Assembly (NCBI RefSeq): GCF_016464365.1
Contig: NZ_JADCUC010000004.1
Span: 1 to 64,000, forward strand
Direction of reading: 5' to 3'
Length of the DNA: 64,000 bases
From: Sandaracinobacteroides hominis
GTDB taxonomy: Bacteria > Pseudomonadota > Alphaproteobacteria > Sphingomonadales > Sphingomonadaceae
Made by a program: the position numbers and the translations under genes. Below, one piece after another: positions 8,342 through 16,307 of the stretch. Position 1 is the first letter of the stretch. The number at the start of each line of letters is the position of its first letter. The notes under the pieces were generated by a model that was not told where the DNA came from, did not search any database, and was given only the letters and a program-made list of their open reading frames with translations.

Positions 8342-11300
8342 ACCGTGCTCCCCGGGCGAACGATAAGCCAAGTGATGAGATCATAACCGGAATTGGCGCG
8401 CGCTTGGGCCCTTTCGTCAGGCACACGGGCTGCCCGTCCGCCCATCAAAGCGGAAAGGCTGCGTGATGCAGTGGTCGTCCCGATGGAAGCGACAGCAGCT
8501 TCGATCAGTCTGTCGTAGTGCTCGAGCTTCTGCCCCTGGTCAGTTTCATCGTCGAATGATTGGCAAAGAGCCTCGAAGGGCTCGGCATGTCCTACGCTGA
8601 GCGAGCGCCATGCCTCCAGGATCGCCTTGGGTTGGGCAAAGCCGCGGGCGATACTGCCACTGTCCTTCACATGGACCAGATAGTAGGGATCGAGCGGGTT
8701 TATCTGGGCCTGCGCGGGATCAGGATCGGCGGGTCGGCGACGCAGGCAGAAGATGACCCCCGGTTCTATCGCACCGCCCTCAATTTCTTTCGGAACGATA
8801 GCGTGGAGACCAAGCGGTGCGTCGCGCAACGCCTGTTCGTTGGCGCGGGCAAAATCGCGCAGGTCGGCGCGGAAATCGTCGAGCGCGAAATCCGCTAACG
8901 TCACGCCTCCTCCGGCTTCCTCGAGATCGAAAACCTCATCCTTCAGGCGTTGCAGCTGCTCGTCGCGCCAACGCGCATCACCGTCCGCCTTGGCGCGCTT
9001 GTCCAGGATGTCGTCGTCGCCGGTTGCGGATAAATCGACCAGCTTCATTCGTGCTTCGACCCGACCCTTAAGGCGCAAATATTTGTTGAGTTCCTCGGTC
9101 GGCCAGAAATTGATCATGCGGATTTCATCATTAAGACTGCCGATGCGATCGATTCGTCCGAAGCGCTGAATGAGGCGCACGGGATTCCAATGAATGTCGA
9201 CATTTACCAACAGATCTGCATCTTGCAGATTCTGTCCTTCTGAAATGCAGTCGGTGGCGACCAACAAATCGATCTCGCGGCTCTGGTCAGCCTTTTTCAT
9301 GCTATAGCGCTGCTTTGCGCGTGGGGCGAAATTAACGAGAATATCCTGGAATTGCGCCTTCCCGAACGTTGCCTTGCAGTCGGACCCAGTGACCAAGGCC
9401 GCCTCTATTCCGCACTCGTTCGCGATGGGTAGTAGCTCCTCATAAATGTAGCGCGCAGTGTCGGTGAAAGCAGTGAACAGGATAATTTTGCGGTTTGCTT
9501 CCCCATTTCTGTTAATCGATGGACTGGCAGCTTTCGCGCGAACAATCTCTATTAGCTTGTCTAGTTTGTTGTCCCTCGTTGGTGTCACTTGTCGCGCTGC
9601 TTCAGCGAGCTCTACGATACGGTCTCGGTCGCGCAGAAGCGCCGCCTTCCAAGTTGGCCTATCGATATGAGCCAAACGGTATTTCAATGCTCCCCCTACT
9701 TCGAATGCCTCTTCCAGCTCCTCGTCGAGTTCATCATCATCAGTGATTTGAGCGCCGATTTCTGCGGCGGAATCGAATGCGTCGATTTCCGCAACGCGGC
9801 CGTCAATTCGCTCGACCATCCGGTCCATTGTAAGCCGGAACGAGCTGACTGAGCTTTCGAGCCGTTTAAGAAAACCCGACTTCATCATGGCAATCAGGTA
9901 TTTTTCACGATTACCTTGGTCGAAATTTCCGCCTGTGTCGTAATGGTGGCGATGGTGCGTGAGGACGAAGGACAACGGGCTATATAGCGCCAACTCCAGT
10001 TGGCCGATGGCGTCATCAACCGCTTCGAAGGCCGGAAAGCCACCTTCGTTGTCGATACTGGCAAATACAGATTCGGGAGCGGCGCGGCGGGGAAAATGGC
10101 CGATCCGCTCCATCGATGAGGAATAGTGCCGTTCGACGTGTCCGCGCGAGCGCGCAATCGTGACTCCATCCAGCAGCCCGAACAGGCCGGGCGGAAGCGA
10201 TGCCAGAAGCGCACCGGCATCGCGACTTTCTCCCTTGGTCCAGTCTGCGAACTTCTTCTGAGCGGTCCCGATCAGGGCTGAGAGGTTGGGAATCCCAAGA
10301 TCGCCAAACCCAGCATTGTTATCTGCGGTAATGAGGTCAAGTTGGGACTTCAAGTCGCTCAGGTCGTTGTTGACCGGTGTAGCGGAGAGCAGCAAGACCT
10401 TGGTCTTCGGCCCAGCCTTGATGATGTCGTCCATCAACCGTTCGTATCGTGTTTTGCGCCCATTCCCGCTGCGGTTACGGGAAGCATTCCGGAAATTATG
10501 TGATTCATCGACAACGACGAGATCGTAGTTGCCCCACTCAATCCGCGACAAGTCGATATCACCGACTTTGCCGCGCTCCCGCGACAGATCCGTATGCGAA
10601 AGAACGGTATAGCCAAATCGATCCTCCCGTAGGGGGTTCAATTCGCTGTTGTTGGCGGCGAGATACTCGGTCCAGTTTTCGCGCAGTTTTTTGGGGCAAA
10701 GCACCAGCACATTTTTATTGCGTTTTTCAAACCACTTAATGACACCAAGTGCGGTGAAGGTTTTACCTAGGCCGACACTGTCAGCGAGAGTGCAGCCACC
10801 GTGTTTTTCCAGCTTCGATAGCACGGCACGAAGGCCGTCCCGCTGGAAATCGAACAATGTCTGCCAGATCGCTGTCTGCTCGAACGCCGTTTGTTCGAAC
10901 AGTGCATCTTCTTCGGCCTGCTCATCCAGGTAATCTCCAAATATATGAAGAAGGGTTTTAAAGTACACGAACTCAGGAGCAGCATGGGCGTAGCTGGCTT
11001 CCAGCGCGCTCAGCACTTCATCCTTTACGTCGTCAGTCAGACCTTCGTCGGTCCACAGCTCATTGAACCATGCCAGAAGGTCTTCGCGATCGCGATCTCC
11101 ATCAACTACCAGATTGAGTTCGATGTTTGGGTTTTTCCCCAGTCCAAGACCATTAACTGTAAAATTCGAGCTGCCAACCAAGGCATGTGCGCGTCGGCCA
11201 TCGTCTACGTGGACTAGTTTACCGTGCAGCAAGCCAGAGCGCTTCACGGAGCGGATATCGACACGCTCCCGAATCCAGTTTGCGCAACGGAGCGCAACGG

Positions 11301-11583
11301 CGCGCTGTCGGATTTGCTCGGTAAGCTGCAATCCGGCCTCTGTGAAAGAGAACGCCGGCGGCACGAGTCTGGCGTTATCGGCGTCTTTCAGAAATCGTGG
11401 CTCGCCAAACAAGAAGCGCATATGCTCAACCCGGTCGAGCGTGGGGCGAAGCATTTCATATGCGAATGTCGTAAAATAGGCCGATACCACCGAGAGGTGG
11501 CTATCCGTTGTAGCACGTTCGGTGATGAACTGATGGACGGCTCCCCTGGTGCGGTTGTCCCTAATGCCTGATCTTGCTGTCAC
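8338..11583 (-). CDS. PLD-nuclease / SNF2-family helicase fusion
   Basis: 1081 residues; GTG start at 11583 after GAGGGG. Residues 30-175 form a phospholipase-D-type nuclease module with HGKLVHVD (HxKx4D, 120-127) and GSSNFT downstream. A superfamily-2 SNF2 motor follows: motif I ADSVGLGKT (268-275), motif II VVVDESHN (about 357-363), motif III LLSATPVNN, and in the C-terminal lobe an LFTAFTDT strand and motifs V-VI ending in QRFGRIDRIGS. This should translocate on DNA using ATP and may cut it. DISARM has DrmC (PLD) and DrmD (SNF2) as separate genes; here the two activities are in one chain. It leads the four large coupled cargo genes. Confidence 0.88.
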   Translation of the reverse strand: MTARSGIRDNRTRGAVHQFITERATTDSHLSVVSAYFTTFAYEMLRPTLDRVEHMRFLFGEPRFLKDADNARLVPPAFSFTEAGLQLTEQIRQRAVALRCANWIRERVDIRSVKRSGLLHGKLVHVDDGRRAHALVGSSNFTVNGLGLGKNPNIELNLVVDGDRDREDLLAWFNELWTDEGLTDDVKDEVLSALEASYAHAAPEFVYFKTLLHIFGDYLDEQAEEDALFEQTAFEQTAIWQTLFDFQRDGLRAVLSKLEKHGGCTLADSVGLGKTFTALGVIKWFEKRNKNVLVLCPKKLRENWTEYLAANNSELNPLREDRFGYTVLSHTDLSRERGKVGDIDLSRIEWGNYDLVVVDESHNFRNASRNRSGNGRKTRYERLMDDIIKAGPKTKVLLLSATPVNNDLSDLKSQLDLITADNNAGFGDLGIPNLSALIGTAQKKFADWTKGESRDAGALLASLPPGLFGLLDGVTIARSRGHVERHYSSSMERIGHFPRRAAPESVFASIDNEGGFPAFEAVDDAIGQLELALYSPLSFVLTHHRHHYDTGGNFDQGNREKYLIAMMKSGFLKRLESSVSSFRLTMDRMVERIDGRVAEIDAFDSAAEIGAQITDDDELDEELEEAFEVGGALKYRLAHIDRPTWKAALLRDRDRIVELAEAARQVTPTRDNKLDKLIEIVRAKAASPSINRNGEANRKIILFTAFTDTARYIYEELLPIANECGIEAALVTGSDCKATFGKAQFQDILVNFAPRAKQRYSMKKADQSREIDLLVATDCISEGQNLQDADLLVNVDIHWNPVRLIQRFGRIDRIGSLNDEIRMINFWPTEELNKYLRLKGRVEARMKLVDLSATGDDDILDKRAKADGDARWRDEQLQRLKDEVFDLEEAGGGVTLADFALDDFRADLRDFARANEQALRDAPLGLHAIVPKEIEGGAIEPGVIFCLRRRPADPDPAQAQINPLDPYYLVHVKDSGSIARGFAQPKAILEAWRSLSVGHAEPFEALCQSFDDETDQGQKLEHYDRLIEAAVASIGTTTASRSLSALMGGRAARVPDERAQARANSGYDLITWLIVRPGSTV

Positions 11584-11594
11584 GCTGACCCCTC

Positions 11595-12002
11595 TTACTG
11601 TTCCACGTGATGCCCGACTGATCGAACGTTGAAAAGGCGTGACTCGGCTTTGGCCGAACCGACAGGTGCGCGCTCACTGAATTCATGATTTTCTCGGGCG
11701 CGAGAATTCGCAGCGCGGGCCAATATCATGAGGCGGCCATCGCCAACTCTGCCCCTCAGTCGATGCGGTGCGCGATTTCGGTTCCGCCCCATCTGCAAAC
11801 AGCCGCGCAGGCGCTGTATCGACATGGCAGTTGCTCTATCCTGCCTGCCGGAGTTCATCACATCCGCCTCCAGCAAGGATTCTCTCCGTTCGTCCGTCTG
11901 AACACCTGCCGGCACATCAGAAGCTGCACACATCCATTCAATAGGCCTTGGAGACAAGGCCGGCTCTGTTGTACGCGCAGATGATGGAGGCCTGACAGTC
12001 AT
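11595..12002 (-). CDS. Hypothetical protein between HTH regulator and helicase
   Basis: I do not recognise this 135-residue Arg/Ala-rich frame. Its ATG overlaps the stop of the HTH gene as TGATG, and its TAA stop lies 11 nt before the helicase GTG, just upstream of the helicase ribosome site. This is the spacing expected of a genuine operon member. Against it, the sequence has few hydrophobic-core patterns and no visible domain, and both strands are open here. It may instead be a decayed gene or a translated leader. Confidence 0.35.
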   Translation of the reverse strand: MTVRPPSSARTTEPALSPRPIEWMCAASDVPAGVQTDERRESLLEADVMNSGRQDRATAMSIQRLRGCLQMGRNRNRAPHRLRGRVGDGRLMILARAANSRARENHEFSERAPVGSAKAESRLFNVRSVGHHVEQ

Positions 12003-12313
12003 CACTTGAATTCCAGGGTGACGCTATATCGCTGCTGGAACGACACGAAAATCGCTATCAGATTCTTCGTTGTGGGATTGCCCTTCGGTCCCAGCATTCG
12101 CGTCAAACTCTTCTCTGGAATGCCGACGGAATCCGCACAGACAGCGTAGCCGCCGGTTTGCTTTATGAGGTCGCGGAGGGTGGATTTTGCCTCCTCAAAC
12201 TCTGCTTGAAAAAGTTGATTCGCAGCCACCGCCAAGCTCAATCGAACAAATCCTTTCTCCCAGATTTTCCGCCTTTTCTGATACCTCTGGTATGCTGCTA
12301 CCCCCTTGCCCAT
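12002..12313 (-). CDS. Small HTH regulator (antitoxin/XRE-like), first gene of the cargo operon
   Basis: 103 residues from ATG 12313, with AGGAG a few bases upstream. The C-terminal third (VGIPEKSLTRMLGPKGNPTT... then a short strand) matches the helix-turn-helix layout of HigA-like addiction-module antidote proteins. The N-terminal half is basic and helical. No paired toxin is recognisable, so I read it as an autoregulator controlling the restriction operon, like the C proteins of restriction-modification systems (inference). It is divergent from tnpC across about 200 bp containing a 9-bp inverted repeat. Confidence 0.65.
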   Translation of the reverse strand: MGKGVAAYQRYQKRRKIWEKGFVRLSLAVAANQLFQAEFEEAKSTLRDLIKQTGGYAVCADSVGIPEKSLTRMLGPKGNPTTKNLIAIFVSFQQRYSVTLEFK

Positions 12314-12322
12314 AGACTCTCC

Positions 12323-12421
12323 TATGTTACCATCCTCGGCGCGATCGAATTCAGAGCTGCTGCGGAACCATCCGGCAAGCCATTGGAATTATATCGACAC
12401 CCTTTCAACGAAGGTAACATA
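12323..12421. promoter_or_regulatory. Candidate operator pair between the HTH regulator and tnpC
   Basis: TATGTTACC at 12323-12331 and its exact complement GGTAACATA at 12413-12421 lie 81 bp apart in the divergent region. The right copy is part of AACATAAATGTT, a palindrome with 5-bp arms. The left copy sits just upstream of the HTH gene's ribosome site. The arrangement fits autoregulation by looping or dual-site binding. Binding by the HTH protein is inference. Confidence 0.45.
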
Positions 12422-12517
12422 AATGTTCTGTGGATAACTCTGCCGAACGCCATTTCGACCACGCATTTTGCGCGAAAAACCCTTGGATGTGATGCGGGAA
12501 AACGATATCAAAAATCC

Positions 12518-14335
12518 ATGTCCGCGGCCGCGCAAACCCTGCCTGAAGATCCTGCAGAATTGCAGCGTCTGGTGCGGATGCTGCAGGCGCAACTCGCCGA
12601 AAATCCTGCCGGGAAAATTCGTGACGACGGTTTTCAAATCGGGCGCGGCGGGCAGATGGAATCGCTCCCCGATGATGACGAAGATGATCTTCGGCAACAG
12701 GCTTTCGCGAACGAAATTGACACGCTTCGCGACGAGCTCGAGCGGACAAAGGGGGAGCGCGACGAGGCGCTTCAGAAACTGAAAGCCGCCAAGGCGGGCC
12801 TGATGCTGAAGATCCTTGAGCTCGAGAAGATTAAGGCCGAGATCGCCAAACTTCGTCGGATGAAATTCGGGCAATCGTCTGAGCGTTTCGATGCCCAGCT
12901 GGCACAGCTCGAGCTTTCTCTGGAGGACATGGAGGCCGATCTCAGCGAGGATATCGCCGGAGACTCTGCCGCCATAGCCGTGGTCGAGGCTGAGAGGGCA
13001 AAGCGCGAAAAGAGGATCGCAAAGCGTCAGAAAATTCCACCGAATTTTCCGCGCGAGACGATCAGCATTCCGGCCCCTGACAGCGACAATTGTGGTGAAT
13101 GCGGCGGGTCTATGGGCCTGCTGGGCACCGACATCACGGAAGTGCTGGACTTTGTGCCGGCGCAATGGATCGTCAAATCCTACGAGCGGCCGAAGTTCGC
13201 TTGTAAGGCTTGCGATCATATCAGTCAGGCGCCGGCGCCAGGTTTGCCAGTGCCGCGCGGTAAGGCCGGAGCGGGGCTCCTGGCACACGTCGCAATCTCG
13301 AAGTATTGCGATCACCTTCCTTTGTATCGCCAGGCAGAAATCTATGCTCGCCAGGGCCTTGATCTCAGCCGCTCGACGATGTCGGACTGGATCGGTCATT
13401 GCGCGTGGCTGCTGCAGCCATTGGCAGATTTGATTGCTCGGCATGTGTTCGCCGGCGCAAAGATTCACACGGACGATACACCGGTGCAAACGCTGGTTCC
13501 CGGTCGTGGGAAAACCAAACAGGGGCGCCTGTGGGTATATGTTCGGCACGACCGGAACTGGCAGCCGACAGGGACAGCAAATGATCCGCCGGCTGCGATA
13601 TATTATTACTCGCCTGATCGAAAAGGCGAGCGCCCACGAAGTCATCTCGCGAATTTTAGCGGATTTCTGCAGGCCGATGGCTATGCCGGCTATGATCAGC
13701 TGTATCGAGACGGAACCACCGCAGGCGAGATAGTGGAAGTTGCGTGTTGGGCACATGCTCGACGCAAGATCTATGACGTCTGGAAACAACGGCAGTCTCC
13801 GACAGCAGCCGCAGGCTTGGCAATCGTAAAGAACATCTACGCATTAGAAGCCGAGTTGCGCGGGCAGCCGGTCCATGTTCGGACGGCGGGACGCATTGCA
13901 GTTCGTCACGAAGTCGAGAGATTTTTCGAGTGGGCGGACCAGGTGCTGCGCGGCCTTTCGAACCACGACAGCTTGGCACAAGCAATCCGCTATGCGGTAG
14001 CACGCCGTCGCGCGCTGAGCGTGTTTCTCGACGATGGTCGCCTCGAGGCCGACAACAACCGTGCGGAGAACAGTCTTCGCCGGGTTGCCCTTGGCCGTAA
14101 GAACTGGATGTTCGCCGGATCTGACAAGGGTGGAGACCGTGCAGCGCTCTTCTACACGTTGTTCGAAACGGCAAAGCTCAACGATATCGACCCGTTTGCG
14201 TGGTTGCGGGATGTGCTGACACGGATCGGTGAAGGCCATCCGGTGAACCGCCTGGAAGAACTGCTGCCGTGGAATTGGTCGGACTCGCTGGCACGACCAA
14301 TCCCAGTCGCCTCGGTTGAGGATGACCACGCTTAG
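12518..14335 (+). CDS. tnpC: IS66-family transposase TnpC
   Basis: 605 residues from ATG 12518; the frame is open further upstream but family homology begins here (LPEDPAELQRLV). There is an N-terminal leucine-zipper-like coiled coil (residues about 60-130, with KFGQSSE), a CxxC...CxxC zinc-finger region near 195-235, and the DDE catalytic residues in HTDDTPVQ, LQADGYAGYD and EADNNRAENSLR. It is slightly longer than usual. It is convergent with tnpB, and the two stop codons overlap. In standard IS66 elements tnpC follows tnpB on the same strand. Confidence 0.9.
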   Translation: MSAAAQTLPEDPAELQRLVRMLQAQLAENPAGKIRDDGFQIGRGGQMESLPDDDEDDLRQQAFANEIDTLRDELERTKGERDEALQKLKAAKAGLMLKILELEKIKAEIAKLRRMKFGQSSERFDAQLAQLELSLEDMEADLSEDIAGDSAAIAVVEAERAKREKRIAKRQKIPPNFPRETISIPAPDSDNCGECGGSMGLLGTDITEVLDFVPAQWIVKSYERPKFACKACDHISQAPAPGLPVPRGKAGAGLLAHVAISKYCDHLPLYRQAEIYARQGLDLSRSTMSDWIGHCAWLLQPLADLIARHVFAGAKIHTDDTPVQTLVPGRGKTKQGRLWVYVRHDRNWQPTGTANDPPAAIYYYSPDRKGERPRSHLANFSGFLQADGYAGYDQLYRDGTTAGEIVEVACWAHARRKIYDVWKQRQSPTAAAGLAIVKNIYALEAELRGQPVHVRTAGRIAVRHEVERFFEWADQVLRGLSNHDSLAQAIRYAVARRRALSVFLDDGRLEADNNRAENSLRRVALGRKNWMFAGSDKGGDRAALFYTLFETAKLNDIDPFAWLRDVLTRIGEGHPVNRLEELLPWNWSDSLARPIPVASVEDDHA

Positions 14336-14685
14336 ATCAGTGTGGGCCGACGCGCTGGTGAAGGCGACACGGTGCGTCGCCAATCCATTCCTTCGATCAG
14401 CGTTGCCAGCTGGCCTGGGGTGAGGACTTGATAGCCGTCGACAAGTGGTGGCCATACGAAGCGGCCATGCTCCAGACGCTTGGCGTAGAGGCACATGCCG
14501 GATCCATCCCAATACAGCGCCTTGAGATACGATCCTGTTTTGCCGCGAAAGAGAAAAAGATGCCCGCTGAACGGGTCTTGGGCCAGCAATTGCTTGGCGA
14601 TCGCGGCCAACCCATCAAAGCCTTTGCGCATATCTACCGGCCTCGAAGTGAGGAAAACACGCGTTCCGGGCGCGATAGTTAGCAT
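14332..14685 (-). CDS. tnpB: IS66 accessory protein TnpB (Orf2)
   Basis: 117 residues from ATG 14685, which overlaps the tnpA stop as ATGCTAA. The sequence shows the hallmark IS66 Orf2 signatures: PVDMRKGFDGLA, FLFRGKTGSYLKALYWDGSGMCLYAKRLE and a QLATLIEGMDWR end. TnpB is required for transposition of IS66 elements, though its mechanism is unclear. It is the normal partner of tnpA upstream. The expected downstream tnpC is on the opposite strand. Confidence 0.9.
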   Translation of the reverse strand: MLTIAPGTRVFLTSRPVDMRKGFDGLAAIAKQLLAQDPFSGHLFLFRGKTGSYLKALYWDGSGMCLYAKRLEHGRFVWPPLVDGYQVLTPGQLATLIEGMDWRRTVSPSPARRPTLI

Positions 14686-15092
14686 TGGCGATGGCGCAAT
14701 GCGTTGATGACACCAACCAACGCCAGCTCGGAGACTTCCCCGCGAACCGTGAGGCACTCTCCGCCAGGGAAGGATATCTCTATGCAACCGTTCGCTGCCA
14801 AATGCGCAACCCCGATCGGTTGACTTTCTCGGGGCATCGGTGCGGCCGCTGGTGGGAGGGGGAGGTTTTCGACCGTCCCAAAGTCGATAAAGGTAGCTGC
14901 CGTACGTTCGGCGGCGCTATCACGCAGCTGTTTTCGCCATTTGTGGATCAGGCTCGGAGAAATATCATTGCGGCGGGCGACCTCCTCGATAATCGCGCCG
15001 GGCATTTCACATTCCGCAAGAATGCGGGCCCGATCGGAATAGCTCCAACGCCGGTAGCGCTCTGCGCGGGTTATGATCTCGATCTGTGACAT
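14679..15092 (-). CDS. tnpA: IS66 accessory protein TnpA (HTH)
   Basis: 137 residues from ATG 15092, after GGAGAG. The N-terminal 60 residues hold a helix-turn-helix of the IS3/IS66 OrfA type (RRWSYSDRARILAE...EEVARRNDISPSLIHKWRKQLR). The C-terminal part is a variable linker followed by the conserved ISFPGGECLTVRG-type strand pair of IS66 TnpA. It starts about 95 bp inside the right inverted repeat, the normal position for the first IS66 gene. Confidence 0.9.
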   Translation of the reverse strand: MSQIEIITRAERYRRWSYSDRARILAECEMPGAIIEEVARRNDISPSLIHKWRKQLRDSAAERTAATFIDFGTVENLPLPPAAAPMPRESQPIGVAHLAANGCIEISFPGGECLTVRGEVSELALVGVINALRHRQC

Positions 15093-15160
15093 GAGCTCTC
15101 CTTTGAGCGGCTCAAAAGACACGCTCAAAGCAGGCTGGTCACATAGCAGGGAAATCCGCA

Positions 15161-15186
15161 CAACACGGGTCAGACCGGACGCTTAC
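15161..15186 (-). repeat. Right terminal inverted repeat of the IS66 transposon
   Basis: Read on the minus strand from 15186 inward it begins GTAAGCGTCCGG, identical over 12 bases to the left end at 1557 and about 21/26 over the longer span. The tnpA start lies about 70 bp further in. Confidence 0.85.
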
Positions 15187-15194
15187 GCTAATGC
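15187..15194. repeat. Target-site duplication, right copy (GCTAATGC)
   Basis: An exact copy of 1549-1556 directly outside the right inverted repeat. It restores the interrupted reading frame when collapsed with the left copy. Confidence 0.9.
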
Positions 15195-15487
15195 GGCAGG
15201 ACGTGCTGGCACGGTTCGCGGTGATCGACCGGTATGACAACGAACTGGACGCGAAGATTGCCGAGACCGTTTACGCCCAGCTCATGCTCCAGGCCGGCTA
15301 TCGGCTGTACAACCTGTGGCCCAGTCAGAGCCTACTTCTAACTGTAAACCAGCTCGACAGGGCCATTGCCGGAATAAGGCGTCGCGCCGGAACGGGTTCG
15401 GTGAGCAGGAAAATGTCAGAACAGCAAGCAAACCAAGCAGTCACTGCCAAGGAACGGTCACGCCGCCAGACTGAAGCCCGAGATTGA
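15187..15487 (+). pseudogene. GIY-YIG-like protein, 3' fragment
   Basis: Joining 1286-1556 to 15195-15487 gives one continuous frame: the Met codon at 1553 in the left fragment corresponds to ATG 15191 here. The about 98 C-terminal residues (RQDVLARFAVIDRYDNELDA...) are helical and end with a basic tail. Translation could start anew at ATG 15191, giving an orphan C-terminal domain, but I see no good ribosome site because transposon DNA lies upstream. Confidence 0.75.
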
Positions 15488-15521
15488 TCGTCCTTTCAGG
15501 TCCAAGTAGGAGATTCCAGCC

Positions 15522-15866
15522 ATGAGTTTGCAAACCCAAGCCGTCGTTAGCGGACATCTGTCGGTCGAAGACATCTGTCGTCGCCTTCGGGAAAATTATG
15601 GCGCTCGGAGCATTGTTGCGCGCCCCGGTCGTCATTCCGACTATTGGACTATCGAGTTCGTCGATCATGACAGCTCATTGCACACGCTGCACGCCTTCCT
15701 GAACTCCTGGGCGGCTGACGACTATGCTGAGCTCGGCGCAGGTGCCAGCACATTGTTGTCAACTGAATTCACGCCTCGCAGCCTGGAGATAGCGGATGCG
15801 GTAATAGGCGGATCCAAGGGCTGGAAAAGGCGAATTGAGGCGGACAAATGGACGGTGGCGGACTAA
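15522..15866 (+). CDS. Hypothetical island protein
   Basis: 114 residues from ATG 15522, with TAGGAG upstream. A possible HTH-like N-terminal segment (LSVEDICRRLRENYG) is followed by an alternating strand-helix pattern (DYWTIEFVDHDSSLHTLHAFLNSW). I do not recognise the family. It lies just after the split GIY-YIG-like gene in the same direction and may once have been co-transcribed with it. Confidence 0.6.
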   Translation: MSLQTQAVVSGHLSVEDICRRLRENYGARSIVARPGRHSDYWTIEFVDHDSSLHTLHAFLNSWAADDYAELGAGASTLLSTEFTPRSLEIADAVIGGSKGWKRRIEADKWTVAD

Positions 15867-15905
15867 TCTCACTTCGATCATTGCAGCGAGCACGTCCCAT
15901 TTGCT

Positions 15906-16307
15906 TCAATGGTGATATAAAATTCTTGCGGGGTAAAACTGCTGGCCGAAGAATCGGAGCCGGCTAACCGAGTACGCCTCACTAGGTCCACGCCAGCGCC
16001 ACAGACCAACTACGTCTTCCATGCGCCCAACAACATGAAGAATTGCGCCTGAGGCGATTGTCAAGGTTATGACGGCAACTGATAAGGCCAATGTCGCAGT
16101 GCCCACCATTGATACCAACAAGCAGCCGAGAATCGCCGGGATCAATCCGATGATTTTAAAGGCAAGCACTTGATAGGCGGAAACAGGGTCTAGTGACCGG
16201 ATCAGTTCTTGCGGCAGTCCATCCGAGACTGGAAAGTGCACACCTAGAGCAGTTTCGAACTGCTTAGCATTATCGCGAAGGAACTGTCGATATGGATTAT
16301 GAGACAT
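15906..16307 (-). CDS. Hypothetical two-TM membrane protein
   Basis: 133 residues with two adjacent hydrophobic segments (about residues 48-70 and 73-95, VLAFKIIGLIPAILGCLL and ATLALSVAVITLTIASGAI). It has a soluble N-terminal part and a basic C-terminal tail. No family recognised. Its ATG overlaps the stop of the XRE gene as TGATG, so it is co-translated with that regulator. A membrane effector controlled by the adjacent repressor is possible but unproven. Confidence 0.65.
   Translation of the reverse strand: MSHNPYRQFLRDNAKQFETALGVHFPVSDGLPQELIRSLDPVSAYQVLAFKIIGLIPAILGCLLVSMVGTATLALSVAVITLTIASGAILHVVGRMEDVVGLWRWRGPSEAYSVSRLRFFGQQFYPARILYHH

Larger units (their letters stand above)
1557..15186. 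mobile_element. IS66-family transposon (13.6 kb) carrying a restriction/defence-like cargo operon
   Basis: Both ends start with GTAAGCGTCCGG reading inward, and GCTAATGC flanks both sides. The element contains all three IS66 genes: tnpA and tnpB on the minus strand and tnpC on the plus strand. Six minus-strand cargo ORFs fill 1633-12313. A simple IS66 element is about 2.5 kb, so this is a passenger-carrying form of the kind called transporter IS. Insertion split a GIY-YIG-like gene exactly at the duplicated 8-mer. The clean duplication and restored reading frame argue that the whole 13.6 kb moved as one unit. Confidence 0.85.

Noticed and set aside
1633-11583. BREX or DISARM system
   Set aside because: The methylase and helicase resemble single parts of these systems, but no PglZ, BrxC, BrxA/B, DrmA or DrmB gene is present in the window.
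12158-12517. Extended N-terminus of TnpC from 12158
   Set aside because: This upstream open frame overlaps the HTH gene on the other strand and has no IS66 similarity; the family sequence begins at ATG 12518.
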